Shown piece after piece: positions 26,130 to 33,566 of a DNA stretch of 51,183 nucleotides. How positions within the stretch are numbered: the first letter of the stretch is position 1; each line of letters starts with the position of its first letter. The notes under the pieces are model-generated. The model ran no database searches. It was not told the origin of the DNA and was given only the letters and a program-made list of their open reading frames with translations. The DNA comes from Bacillota bacterium (GTDB lineage: Bacteria; Bacillota; UBA4882; UBA8346). Location: contig JAKPCT010000114.1 in NCBI GenBank assembly GCA_029553165.1, positions 1-51,183 of the forward strand. Reading direction: 5' to 3'. Position numbers and translations under genes: made by a program.

Positions 26130-26867
26130 TTACATTACCATTCCGCCATCAACATTTAACACCTGGCCGGTGATATAGGCGGATTCGGAAGATGCTAAAA
26201 ATACTACTGCATCAGCAACATATTCCGGTTTACCAAGGAAACCCAATGCAATTGCCTTGGTCAAATTGCTCTTGGCTTCTTCGGATAAAACCTCAGTCAT
26301 CTTCGACTCAATAAATCCGGGAGCGATTGCGTTGACTCGAATATTTCTGGAACCCAACTCTTTCGCCATTGTTTTGGTGAAAGCAATTACGCCACCTTTT
26401 GATGCTGCATAATTAGCTTGCCCGGTATTACCAATCTCTCCAATTACTGAAGCAATATTAATTATTTTTCCGGAACGCTGCTTCATCATACTCCTGATGG
26501 CCGCTTTTGTACATAAATATGTACCTTTTAAGTTAATATTTAAAACTGCATCCCAGTCTTCTTCAGACATCCGCATTAACAGATTGTCTTTGGTGATCCC
26601 TGCATTATTAACCAATATGTCTAATCTGCCATAATTATCCAAAGCCAGTTTAACCATTGCTTCACAATCTTCGGCTTTAGTAACATTTCCAACTATCGCT
26701 ACTGATTGACCACCATTTTGATTAATCTCTTTTGAAGTCTCATGCACATCATTGCTAACATCAGACAGAACAACAATTGCTCCCTCTGCTGCTAGTTTTG
26801 TCGCAATTGCCTTACCGATACCTCTGGCCGCTCCAGTAACAATTGCCACCTCATTTGCTAATCTCAT
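26130..26867 (-). CDS. fabG: 3-oxoacyl-ACP reductase
   Basis: NADPH-dependent reductase of the elongation cycle. Classical SDR motifs: VTGAARGIGKAIA cofactor loop, NNAGIT, catalytic Ser in INIASVIGEIGN, YAASKGG (Tyr and Lys) and the C-terminal YITGQVLNVDGGMVM. 245 aa. AAAGGAGG for this gene lies within the last codons of fabD, 4 bases separate the genes, so they are tightly coupled. Confidence 0.96.
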   Translation of the reverse strand: MRLANEVAIVTGAARGIGKAIATKLAAEGAIVVLSDVSNDVHETSKEINQNGGQSVAIVGNVTKAEDCEAMVKLALDNYGRLDILVNNAGITKDNLLMRMSEEDWDAVLNINLKGTYLCTKAAIRSMMKQRSGKIINIASVIGEIGNTGQANYAASKGGVIAFTKTMAKELGSRNIRVNAIAPGFIESKMTEVLSEEAKSNLTKAIALGFLGKPEYVADAVVFLASSESAYITGQVLNVDGGMVM

Positions 26868-26871
26868 ATTA

Positions 26872-27795
26872 CTAGACCTCCTTTAAAATTGCAAGTGCTT
26901 TTTTAAGTGAGTTTTCATCTTCGCAATTGGTTATTGTCGAACCCTTGATCGTCTTTTTGACTAAGCCGGAGAGGACTTTACCCGGACCAACTTCGACAAA
27001 GGTTTCCACTCCAGATTCTTTTAAAGCTAACAGACTGTCTTCCCATAACACGGACGAAAAGATCTGTTGATAGAGACTGTCAGCCAATTGCTCCTTACTG
27101 ACAGGCTTAGCAGTGATATTCGCAATTACTGGCACTTTCGGTTCCTGCCATTGGATTTTTGCCAGTGAGGGACGTAACTTAACTGCTGCTTCTTTCATAA
27201 AACTGGAATGAAACGCTCCGCTTACTGCTAAAGGAATAAATTTAGCCCCCTCTGCAGTAACCAAGTTCTGTAACTCGGCGATACCATTCTTCGCTCCTGA
27301 AACCACTATTTGGCCGGGACAATTATAATTAGCGGCCTCAACTTGACTTACCTGTTTTAATAATTGATTAAGCTTTTCCCGTTCCATACCCAGTACTGCA
27401 GCCATCGCACCATTTCCTGACGGATCCGCCTCGGCCATCAGATTGGCCCGCTCTTGCACCAGACTGATCGCTTCACCAAAGGATATCGCATTAGCAGCAA
27501 CTAAAGCGCTATATTCACCCAAACTATGTCCGGCAACAAAATCCGGTTCAACTCCTTCAGATTGTAAAATACGGTACAAAGCAATACTGGTAGTCAAGAT
27601 CCCCGGTTGGGCGTTGCGCGTATCTTTTAAATCTTCTTCCGGACCGTTAAAGATAATCGCCGTTAAATCCCGGCCTAAAATCTGGTTAGCTTCATCAAAC
27701 ACTTCCTTGGCAATTCCATAGTTATCATATAGTTCTTTACCCATCCCAACATACTGTGAACCTTGTCCTGGAAAAACAAATGCTATTTTACCCAT
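26872..27795 (-). CDS. fabD: malonyl-CoA:ACP transacylase
   Basis: Loads malonyl groups on ACP. The nucleophile motif GHSLGEYSAL, the FPGQGSQYVGMG start, the active-site His region SGAFHSSFM and the C-terminal EVGPGKVLSGL are all present in 307 aa. AAAGGAG lies upstream of the ATG. It lies 37 bases after plsX. In many Firmicutes fabH or fabK lies between these two genes; neither does here. Confidence 0.96.
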   Translation of the reverse strand: MGKIAFVFPGQGSQYVGMGKELYDNYGIAKEVFDEANQILGRDLTAIIFNGPEEDLKDTRNAQPGILTTSIALYRILQSEGVEPDFVAGHSLGEYSALVAANAISFGEAISLVQERANLMAEADPSGNGAMAAVLGMEREKLNQLLKQVSQVEAANYNCPGQIVVSGAKNGIAELQNLVTAEGAKFIPLAVSGAFHSSFMKEAAVKLRPSLAKIQWQEPKVPVIANITAKPVSKEQLADSLYQQIFSSVLWEDSLLALKESGVETFVEVGPGKVLSGLVKKTIKGSTITNCEDENSLKKALAILKEV

Positions 27796-27832
27796 TATTT
27801 TCTCCTTTGCAAGATTTGGACTGGAACCAACA

Positions 27833-28816
27833 TTAATTGACTGCTTCTTTAATTTTACCCACTATATCTTCATTAATTGCTTTAATAGTAGCTCTAATTG
27901 CATTTTTGATCGCTTTGGCGTTCGAACTACCGTGACTAATCATACTGACTCCGTTCAGACCTAATAACGGGGCCCCGCCATACTCCGTATAATCTAACTT
28001 CGCTTTAATTTTTGATAATGATCCCTTAAGCATCATTCCAGCCAATAACGCTATCGGGTTGCCTTTGATTGCTTCTTTAATCTGTTCCATTAAAACTGAA
28101 GAAACACCTTCAGCCAGCTTCAGAACGGTATTACCTACAAAACCGTCACAAACAATTACATCACAGTTCCCTTTAAGGACATCACGCCCTTCAATATTAC
28201 CAATAAAGTTAACCTTAGTCGATTTGAGCAGTTGATGGGCTTCGATAGTCAGTTTATTACCCTTGGTTTCCTCTTCGCCAATACTTAACAGCCCGATTCG
28301 CGGATTGGGGATCCCAAATACTTTTTCGGCATAAATCGACCCCATAATTGCAAATTGGACTAAATTTTCCGGTTCACAATCAGCATTGGCACCCGCATCA
28401 AGCAAGACACCCATTCCTTTTTTATTCGGCATTGGAGTGGCAATCGCCGGACGTTCAATTCCTTCAATTCGACCCAAATTAAAAAGTGAAGCTGTCATTG
28501 CCGCCCCGGTATTACCAGCAGAGATCACTGCAGCTGCCTCGCCTTTTTTCACTAAATTGTTGGCAACTACTAAGGATGAATCCTTCTTTTTCTTCACTGC
28601 ACTCGCTGGATGTTCATCCATGGCAATAGCTTCACTTGCCGGAAAAATATCTAATTTCAAACCTTGGCATGATAATTTATCTAATTCCTGTTTGATCTCT
28701 TCTTCTTTTCCAACTAAAATTACTTCCGTATTAAATTCTCGACAGGCGTCAACCGAGCCCCTGACAATCTCCACAGGCGCAAAATCCCCACCCATTGCGT
28801 CTACTGCGATCTTCAA
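27833..28816 (-). CDS. plsX: phosphate acyltransferase
   Basis: Makes acyl-phosphate from acyl-ACP for phospholipid synthesis. IAVDAMGGDFAP at the N-terminus, SAGNTGAAM, LLDAGANADC, GNIEGRD and CDGFVGN are PlsX hallmarks. The reading frame extends 7 codons further, but the TTG at 28816 follows CGGAGG and gives the expected MKIAVDAMGGD start (327 aa). First gene of the fatty-acid operon; it has its own promoter with an inverted repeat on the -10 box. Confidence 0.95.
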   Translation of the reverse strand: MKIAVDAMGGDFAPVEIVRGSVDACREFNTEVILVGKEEEIKQELDKLSCQGLKLDIFPASEAIAMDEHPASAVKKKKDSSLVVANNLVKKGEAAAVISAGNTGAAMTASLFNLGRIEGIERPAIATPMPNKKGMGVLLDAGANADCEPENLVQFAIMGSIYAEKVFGIPNPRIGLLSIGEEETKGNKLTIEAHQLLKSTKVNFIGNIEGRDVLKGNCDVIVCDGFVGNTVLKLAEGVSSVLMEQIKEAIKGNPIALLAGMMLKGSLSKIKAKLDYTEYGGAPLLGLNGVSMISHGSSNAKAIKNAIRATIKAINEDIVGKIKEAVN

Positions 28817-28893
28817 CCAAAACACCTCCGGGGGCAAGTATCAAGAATAATCTATCATTAAATAAATCGTTTTAAAATTCTTTATTACAATTA

Positions 28894-28910
28894 TTTTAGT
28901 ATAACTAAAA
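28894..28910. promoter_or_regulatory. inverted repeat over the plsX -10 box
   Basis: TTTTAGT (28894-28900), ATA, ACTAAAA (28904-28910): perfect 7-bp arms. It covers the -10 box, so a bound repressor would block the fatty-acid operon. The arms resemble FapR half-sites (TTAGT/ACTAA) but the spacing is four bases shorter. Confidence 0.5.
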
Positions 28911-28925
28911 ATATATAAAAGTCAA
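28898..28925 (-). promoter_or_regulatory. sigma-A type promoter for plsX-fab operon
   Basis: Minus strand: TTGACT (28925-28920), a 16-base spacer, TATACT (28903-28898), about 80 bases upstream of plsX. Confidence 0.6.
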
Positions 28926-28937
28926 GGGAAAAATGAC

Positions 28938-28972
28938 AAAAAAAAAGTCGAAAGACCAAATGGTCAATCAAC
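28938..28972 (-). terminator. intrinsic terminator overlapping the rpmF stop
   Basis: On the minus strand GTTGA-GACC pairs with GGTC-TCGAC (two T-T mismatches between the blocks), followed by nine T (28946-28938). It separates yceD-rpmF from the fatty-acid operon. Confidence 0.8.
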
Positions 28973-29143
28973 CTTAGCAATAACTTCCCGACCTTTATAG
29001 TAGCCGCAGGATTTGCAAACTACGTGCGGCAATTTAGGCTCGTGGCATTGGGGACAAGTACTGATTTGTGGTGCTTTTGCTTTCCAATTGGCACGGCGTA
29101 ATCTTTTTCGAGTTCGGGAGGCTCTATTTGTTGGATTTGCCAT
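28964..29143 (-). CDS. rpmF: 50S ribosomal protein L32
   Basis: A 59-aa ribosomal protein of the large subunit. The typical start MANPTNRASRTRKRLRRA is followed by a zinc ribbon with CPQC (about residue 30) and CKSC (about 43), so this is the zinc-binding form. The ribosome site AAGGAGG lies in the last codons of yceD; the ATG comes 2 bases after the yceD stop, so the two are coupled. The yceD-rpmF-plsX order is widespread. Confidence 0.95.
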   Translation of the reverse strand: MANPTNRASRTRKRLRRANWKAKAPQISTCPQCHEPKLPHVVCKSCGYYKGREVIAKVD

Positions 29144-29145
29144 TT

Positions 29146-29658
29146 TTAGTCCACCTCCTTTGTATTTAACAAACTTTTTAGCTTTTCAAACTGTGGATTA
29201 ATTGGTTCATCAACGCAACTACACTCTGTTTCATTTAAGTTAGCTCCGCAAGAAGAACAAAAACCACGACACTCCTCTTTACAGATGAATTTCATTGGCA
29301 AAGATAATATCACCTGTTCAACCAATGGTTCAGTCAAATCAAGATAGTCGCCCTTAATAACTGTACAATTATCTTCTGTGTCCGCGTCTTTGCAAACATA
29401 CTCTTCTTTAAAATCAGCTTCCAATGTACTGGTAAAACATTCCAAACAGCGGTTGCAGCTTGATTGATATTGGCAACTTAACTCTGCCTCAACTAAAAAA
29501 CCTTCACCGGTATTAGTAATTTTCCCTTTAACATCCAAAGGTGTCAGGAATTCCAATCCCAATTCTTCGATCTGTTTAATTGCGTCTAAATCTTGTTTCC
29601 CTTCAAAGGTAACAATCCCGCCACGAACATCTCGAATCGGGTTAATATTAACTTTCAC
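29146..29658 (-). CDS. yceD: YceD/DUF177 family protein
   Basis: A 170-aa member of the DUF177 family, linked to 23S rRNA accumulation in plants and bacteria and always near rpmF. Two cysteine pairs, CNRCLEC in the middle and CKEECRGFCSSCGANL near the C-terminus, are characteristic and probably bind metal. The acidic segment between them (DADTEDN) is typical. GTG start with GAAGGTG upstream. It is the first gene of the yceD-rpmF unit. Confidence 0.88.
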   Translation of the reverse strand: MKVNINPIRDVRGGIVTFEGKQDLDAIKQIEELGLEFLTPLDVKGKITNTGEGFLVEAELSCQYQSSCNRCLECFTSTLEADFKEEYVCKDADTEDNCTVIKGDYLDLTEPLVEQVILSLPMKFICKEECRGFCSSCGANLNETECSCVDEPINPQFEKLKSLLNTKEVD

Positions 29659-29676
29659 AAAAAATCACCTTCGACT

Positions 29677-29705
29677 ATTATATATATTTATCAATCAAAA
29701 GTCAA
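29677..29705 (-). promoter_or_regulatory. sigma-A type promoter for yceD-rpmF
   Basis: Minus strand: TTGACT (29705-29700), 17-base spacer, TATAAT (29682-29677), about 20 bases before the GTG start. Confidence 0.8.
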
Positions 29706-29799
29706 TCTTTACCTCAAATTAGTTTTATTATTTATCCTTCCAAGGTTTACACTTCTTAAAATCAAACTCTCCGGCAAAATAATAATGAGGTGAAGTTTA

Positions 29800-30054
29800 A
29801 TGTTCAAACATTATCATAAGAAAAGATTAATCAATCCCAATAACCAAACTCCATTAAGTTTAACCAATTCGTCAGTCTGGGAACTCAGCCCCTACCAAAT
29901 TGCAAAATTTGGCGGTGAGTTGGCCCAAGTTATGCTCGAAGCTTTAGAACAACATATCTATCAAAAATGTCTCTCCCGCCAACAGCAGATCTTTCATAAG
30001 ACAGCTTTTTCGGATTCCACTGTTGCTTCAAAGCATGAGTCAGAGAAACACTGA
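29800..30054 (+). CDS. unknown 84-aa protein upstream of the SASP gene
   Basis: An open frame with a good ribosome site (GAGGTGAAGTTTA before the ATG). The product is small, His- and Lys-rich at both ends (MFKHYHKKRL..., ...SKHESEKH), with a central amphipathic segment (LSPYQIAKFGGELAQVML). No signal peptide or membrane helix. I do not recognise it. Its place 108 bases before a spore-protein gene on the same strand, and after the divergent yceD promoter, suggests a sporulation-time gene, but that is inference. Coding status rests on the ribosome site and length only. Confidence 0.55.
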   Translation: MFKHYHKKRLINPNNQTPLSLTNSSVWELSPYQIAKFGGELAQVMLEALEQHIYQKCLSRQQQIFHKTAFSDSTVASKHESEKH

Positions 30055-30162
30055 TCTTAATCACTCCATGTATCTTATTAAAAAATTTCCGCAAATTCCA
30101 AAAAAAATGCAACATAGCTGGAGCTCTTTCGGAAAAGATATTAGTAAAGGAGGTGACATCAC

Positions 30163-30480
30163 ATGGGTACAGGTCAAAAAAGCAACAGCTATCTAGTTAA
30201 AGCAGCTGGTCCAGCATTAGACAGATTTAAGTATGAAATTGCTAATGAACTTGGTATTGATCTTTCCAAAGTTCAAGGTGGTTATTTCGGTTATATGACT
30301 ACCAGAGATACTGGAGCTATCGGAGGTAACATGGTCCGTCGGATGATCGAAGCTGCTGAAAGAACTTTAGCAGAACAAACCATTGCTGAGGTTAAATCCG
30401 GATTCCAAGCTGGTTTAAACAGCCCAAATCCTTCAAGCCAAAATTTCAATCAAACTAGTGGAAATCAATACAAGTTCTAA
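30163..30480 (+). CDS. alpha/beta-type small acid-soluble spore protein
   Basis: DNA-binding protein that saturates the spore chromosome and protects it from UV and heat. The family pattern is clear: ALDRFKYEIANELGI holds the germination protease site (cleavage after the Glu), and the second conserved block is GAIGGNMVRRMIEAAE. At 105 aa it is longer than the usual 60-75 because of a Gln/Asn/Ser-rich tail. AAAGGAGGTGA before the ATG is a near-perfect ribosome site. A terminator follows. No clear sigma-G boxes were found. It is firm evidence that the organism forms endospores. Confidence 0.93.
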   Translation: MGTGQKSNSYLVKAAGPALDRFKYEIANELGIDLSKVQGGYFGYMTTRDTGAIGGNMVRRMIEAAERTLAEQTIAEVKSGFQAGLNSPNPSSQNFNQTSGNQYKF

Positions 30481-30508
30481 TTTGAAATAAGAATGTACTT
30501 ATTACTTT

Positions 30509-30536
30509 AAAAAGGAGGATATTATTCCTCCTTTTT
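30509..30536 (+). terminator. intrinsic terminator after the SASP gene
   Basis: AAAAAGGAGGA (30509-30519) pairs perfectly with TCCTCCTTTTT (30526-30536) around a six-base loop; the T arm doubles as the U tract. It can work on both strands. Confidence 0.8.
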
Positions 30537-30597
30537 AAATATCTTCAAATATCTTTAGGCACTCAAATTTTTCTACTCTTGAAATTATTACTTCAAT

Positions 30598-30633
30598 TTG
30601 TTAATATTAAAAAAAACCTATTAAAATACTAGG
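30598..30633 (+). promoter_or_regulatory. promoter with palindrome for the Rrf2 gene
   Basis: TTGTTA (about 30598-30603), 18-base spacer, TAAAAT. The -10 box lies inside the imperfect palindrome CCTATTAAAATACTAGG (30617-30633), a likely autoregulatory operator 19 bases before the start codon. Confidence 0.45.
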
Positions 30634-30651
30634 GATTGAAAGGAATTTGTG

Positions 30652-31086
30652 ATGAGGATTTCTACAAAAGGTCGTTATGGACTGCGAGCAATGGTTGACT
30701 TAGCAATGAATTCAACCGACGGTCCGGTCCCACTGCGTCAGATTGCTGAAAGACAACTAATTTCCGATTCCTATTTGGAACAAGTATTCACCAGTTTAAG
30801 AAAGAATGGCTTGGTAATCGCTGCCCGGGGTGCGCAGGGAGGTTACGAATTAAACCGGCCGGCTCAAGAGATCACTGTCGGAGAAATTCTTCGGGCTTTA
30901 GAGGGTCCAATCGAACCGGTCCATTGTGTCGGAAAAAACAGTAAGACTTGTGAGCGGGAAAAAGACTGTATCACCCATTCTTTTTGGGAAGAATTAAACA
31001 ACACAATAAACCAGCTGTTAGATAATACGACATTGGCGGATCTGGCGGAACGGGCGCGTTCTTCCCAAAATATGTACTATATTTAA
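30652..31086 (+). CDS. Rrf2-family transcriptional regulator with IscR-like cluster ligands
   Basis: Winged-helix regulator: MRISTKGRYGLRAMVDLA, LRQIAERQLISDSYLEQV (recognition region), ARGAQGGYELNRP wing. Three cysteines (C92, C100, C106) and H109 match the [2Fe-2S] ligand set of IscR (C92, C98, C104, H107) except for two extra residues between the first two Cys, so it probably senses Fe-S status. The ATG at 30652 has AAGGA seven bases upstream; a GTG one codon earlier is less good. The next gene, 27 bases on, is tcdA and not iscS/iscU, so its targets may include TcdA. A palindrome overlaps its own promoter. Confidence 0.87.
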   Translation: MRISTKGRYGLRAMVDLAMNSTDGPVPLRQIAERQLISDSYLEQVFTSLRKNGLVIAARGAQGGYELNRPAQEITVGEILRALEGPIEPVHCVGKNSKTCEREKDCITHSFWEELNNTINQLLDNTTLADLAERARSSQNMYYI

Positions 31087-31113
31087 CTTTGATACTTAAA
31101 TTATGGAGTTGTC

Positions 31114-31899
31114 ATGAAACAGGATAAATTACACCGGTTCAGCCGGTTTGAACTATTAGTCGGGCATGAAGGACTAGCAACCTTAAATCGTGAAAAAGTA
31201 GCAGTTATCGGACTGGGTGGAGTTGGTTCCTACTCAGTGGAAGCATTGGCACGGGCCGGAGTAGGTTGGTTAATCTTAGTTGATTATGATGATATTTGTC
31301 TAACCAATACCAATCGTCAGATTCATGCAATTAAAAACAACTATGGCCGTCCCAAAGTCGAAGTTTTAGAGGAACGGGTAAAAGCAATCAATCCTGATTG
31401 TGTCGTCGTCTCGTGGAAAGAGTTTGTAACTCCTGATAATTTAGATTCAATCTTACATGGCAGAATCTCTTATGTAATCGATGCCATCGATACCGTCTCT
31501 TCAAAAGTTGCTTTAATCAGTTATTGCGTCAAAAATAATATCCCCATCATTTCTGCAATGGGGACCGGTAATAAATTTAACCCGTTTGCCTTTAAAATTG
31601 ATGATATCAGCAAAACGCATACCTGCCCGCTGGCCAAAGCAGTCCGTAAAATGCTGCGTGATCAAGGTGTCACCACTGGAGTGAAAGTGATTTATTCAAC
31701 CGAAAAACCGGCTGCTTTAAAAGATGAAGCAGTTGCTACCTGTTATTCCGGTTGTATTTGCCCTAATAAGGACAGTGCTGTCTTCACTTGTACGCAACGG
31801 AAACAAATCCCCGGAAGTACTTCATATGTACCTCCAATCGTTGGGATGATGATGGCCGGACAGGTAATTCAAGATTTACTGAAACTTAACAGCAATTAA
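31114..31899 (+). CDS. tcdA: tRNA threonylcarbamoyladenosine dehydratase
   Basis: E1-like ThiF-fold enzyme that cyclises t6A37 to ct6A in tRNA using ATP. The nucleotide-binding loop VAVIGLGGVGSYSVEALARAG, the R-finger-like region TNTNRQIHA, KVEVLEERV, and VIDAIDTVSSKV are typical of TcdA/YgdL. It carries C171 (HTCPLAKAVRK) and a Cys-rich insertion C210, C214, C216, C226 (CYSGCIC...C), which could bind a metal or Fe-S cluster. 261 aa. Ribosome site GGAG. In E. coli TcdA works with the CsdA-CsdE sulfur system; being paired here with an IscR-like regulator points the same way. Confidence 0.9.
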   Translation: MKQDKLHRFSRFELLVGHEGLATLNREKVAVIGLGGVGSYSVEALARAGVGWLILVDYDDICLTNTNRQIHAIKNNYGRPKVEVLEERVKAINPDCVVVSWKEFVTPDNLDSILHGRISYVIDAIDTVSSKVALISYCVKNNIPIISAMGTGNKFNPFAFKIDDISKTHTCPLAKAVRKMLRDQGVTTGVKVIYSTEKPAALKDEAVATCYSGCICPNKDSAVFTCTQRKQIPGSTSYVPPIVGMMMAGQVIQDLLKLNSN

Positions 31900-31940
31900 A
31901 GTCTTTTTGCACAACCTTAGGATAAAATAAGATATTCCTT

Positions 31941-33128
31941 TTAATAATTGGTCTGTGCGAGCTTTTCTACAGGCTTGGTTTCTTTAAAGCAAACCGTTAA
32001 TAAAACCGGTGTTAGAAGCGTAGAAACTAATACTAATAACACCGCTCCTGAAAACAGTTCGCTGCCAATAATTCCTTTTCTCAAACCCAATGAAGTAATT
32101 ATCAACAAAACTTCTCCCCGGGCGATCATTCCAGAGCCGATAATGAGTGAACTTTTTAAGCCAAAACCTCCCAAAAGCGCCCCAATCATACTTCCGATGA
32201 GCTTCGAAGCAATTGCTACCAGTACTAAAATAAAAAGGAACAAGAGGATTGAGAGATTAATCTGACGCAAATTAGCGATCGCTCCAATTCCGACAAAGAA
32301 GATCGGAACAAAAAAAGTATATGCAATAACTTCGATCCGCTCAGTAACTAATTTCTTAATTCGGGTTTTACCAACAAATATCCCCATTAAGTAGGCACCT
32401 ATTATTGTCGCGACACCCATCTGCTCCGCTAACCATGCGAACAACAAACAACACGCTATTGCCAGAGTAACCCGTCCTTCTTTAATCGAATATTTTCTTG
32501 AGAGTTTAATTAAGAACGGGAAAAGATAACCGCCAAAGATCAAAACTATCACAAAAAAGAGTGTGATTCTTCCTAACAATGGCAAGATCTGCAGTTGTGA
32601 ATTCATACCTACAACTACCGATAATAATAAAATTCCCAAAATATCATCAATTATTGCCGCCGCCAAGATTGTATTGCCTTCAGCGGTTTTCAGTTTACCC
32701 ATCTCCATTAAAACCTGAACAGTGATACTGACACTGGTAGCTGTCAAAATCGTCCCGACAAAGATTGCTTCCTGCAGATTATGCCGCCAAAAAAACACTA
32801 ATATAATCCCTAATATAAATGGCAGCAGGACACCACCGGCAGCAACCAGCAGCGAACGTTTCCCCAATTTACTCATCTGCTCCATTTCCGTATCTAAACC
32901 GGCTAAAAACATTAATAAAATGACACCAATCTGTCCAACTTCATCTAAAAACAGGTCTGGTTTCAACCAACCTAAAATAGTTGGCCCCAGTATTATTCCA
33001 GTCATTACTTGTCCAAGAACGGAAGGCATACCTAGCCGTTTGCTAAGCATGCCCCCCAGTTTGGTAAATGCCAGTATCATCGTTATATTTAACAAAAAAG
33101 CTGAAGGTATTACACTTGGCTCAGACAT
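31941..33128 (-). CDS. cation:proton antiporter, CPA2 (KefB/NapA-like) family
   Basis: A 395-aa membrane antiporter with about 12 hydrophobic segments. The conserved LGQVMTGIILGP repeat-like segment, FLAGLDTEMEQM, the ion-site motif ILAAAIIDDILGIL (paired Asp) and MIARGEVLLIIT are typical of CPA2 exchangers. It ends after the last helix with a short tail, so it lacks the RCK/TrkA-N domain of full KefB. The ATG at 33128 follows GGAGG; an upstream GTG (33143) includes that site and is unlikely. It follows a PII-like gene by 33 bases, which suggests control by that protein. Which cation is moved is unknown. Confidence 0.88.
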   Translation of the reverse strand: MSEPSVIPSAFLLNITMILAFTKLGGMLSKRLGMPSVLGQVMTGIILGPTILGWLKPDLFLDEVGQIGVILLMFLAGLDTEMEQMSKLGKRSLLVAAGGVLLPFILGIILVFFWRHNLQEAIFVGTILTATSVSITVQVLMEMGKLKTAEGNTILAAAIIDDILGILLLSVVVGMNSQLQILPLLGRITLFFVIVLIFGGYLFPFLIKLSRKYSIKEGRVTLAIACCLLFAWLAEQMGVATIIGAYLMGIFVGKTRIKKLVTERIEVIAYTFFVPIFFVGIGAIANLRQINLSILLFLFILVLVAIASKLIGSMIGALLGGFGLKSSLIIGSGMIARGEVLLIITSLGLRKGIIGSELFSGAVLLVLVSTLLTPVLLTVCFKETKPVEKLAQTNY

Positions 33129-33161
33129 TTTAGAAACCTCCACAATATAATTTCAATGCTG

Positions 33162-33509
33162 CTATTCCTTTTTACCAATTCCTACTGCTTTACAAACCGG
33201 CACAACAAACATCATACCGGTACATGGTTCTTGAAATCCATCAAATTCTTTGGCAATTTGCTCCATTGCCTTTTCAATTTTATCCGGATGTTTGGAAACC
33301 GCAAAGATCGTCTGGCTGGTTTCATGTTGCCTTGACAACAGGTTCCGCAAACTCCCAAAAACCGGAATATTATCTGCAAGCATCTTGCCCATCCCCATTG
33401 ATTCAACAATCGTTGCCCCTCGAATCTCACTCTCTAAAAGGATTTCTAACACCCGTTCTGTCTTTTCAGAGTCTGAGATGACTATAAAAAGCGCTTGCCA
33501 GTTTTCCAT
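33162..33509 (-). CDS. PII-like signalling protein
   Basis: A 115-aa protein with the ferredoxin-like PII plan: strand LFIVISDSEKTERVLEIL, then RGATIVESMGMGKMLADNIPVF in the place of the T loop, then a C-terminal half (QTIFAVSKHPDKIEKAM, FVVPVCKAVGIG). It lacks the uridylylated Tyr context of GlnB (RGYRGAEY) and the gene is not beside amtB or glnA. AAGGAG precedes the ATG. It lies directly before the antiporter gene, so a nucleotide-binding regulator of ion transport is the likely role, as with other PII-like proteins encoded beside transporters. The ligand is unknown. Confidence 0.75.
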   Translation of the reverse strand: MENWQALFIVISDSEKTERVLEILLESEIRGATIVESMGMGKMLADNIPVFGSLRNLLSRQHETSQTIFAVSKHPDKIEKAMEQIAKEFDGFQEPCTGMMFVVPVCKAVGIGKKE

Positions 33510-33548
33510 CGCTTCATCTCCTTGGATCCATTAATTTATTACATTAAT

Positions 33549-33557
33549 ATTATAGCA
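33549..33557 (-). promoter_or_regulatory. extended -10 promoter for the PII-like/antiporter pair
   Basis: Minus strand TGC-TATAAT in the 57-base gap after the UPF0316 gene, 40 bases before the PII-like ATG. The -35 region is not consensus. Confidence 0.45.
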
Positions 33558-33566
33558 CTATTATTT

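Noticed and set aside
28894..28910. FapR operator
   Set aside because: The arms fit in part but the spacing is 4 bases too short and no fapR is adjacent; reported as an unassigned inverted repeat.
30054..30162. Sigma-G promoter for the SASP gene
   Set aside because: No pair of boxes with acceptable spacing was found by eye, although biology predicts one.
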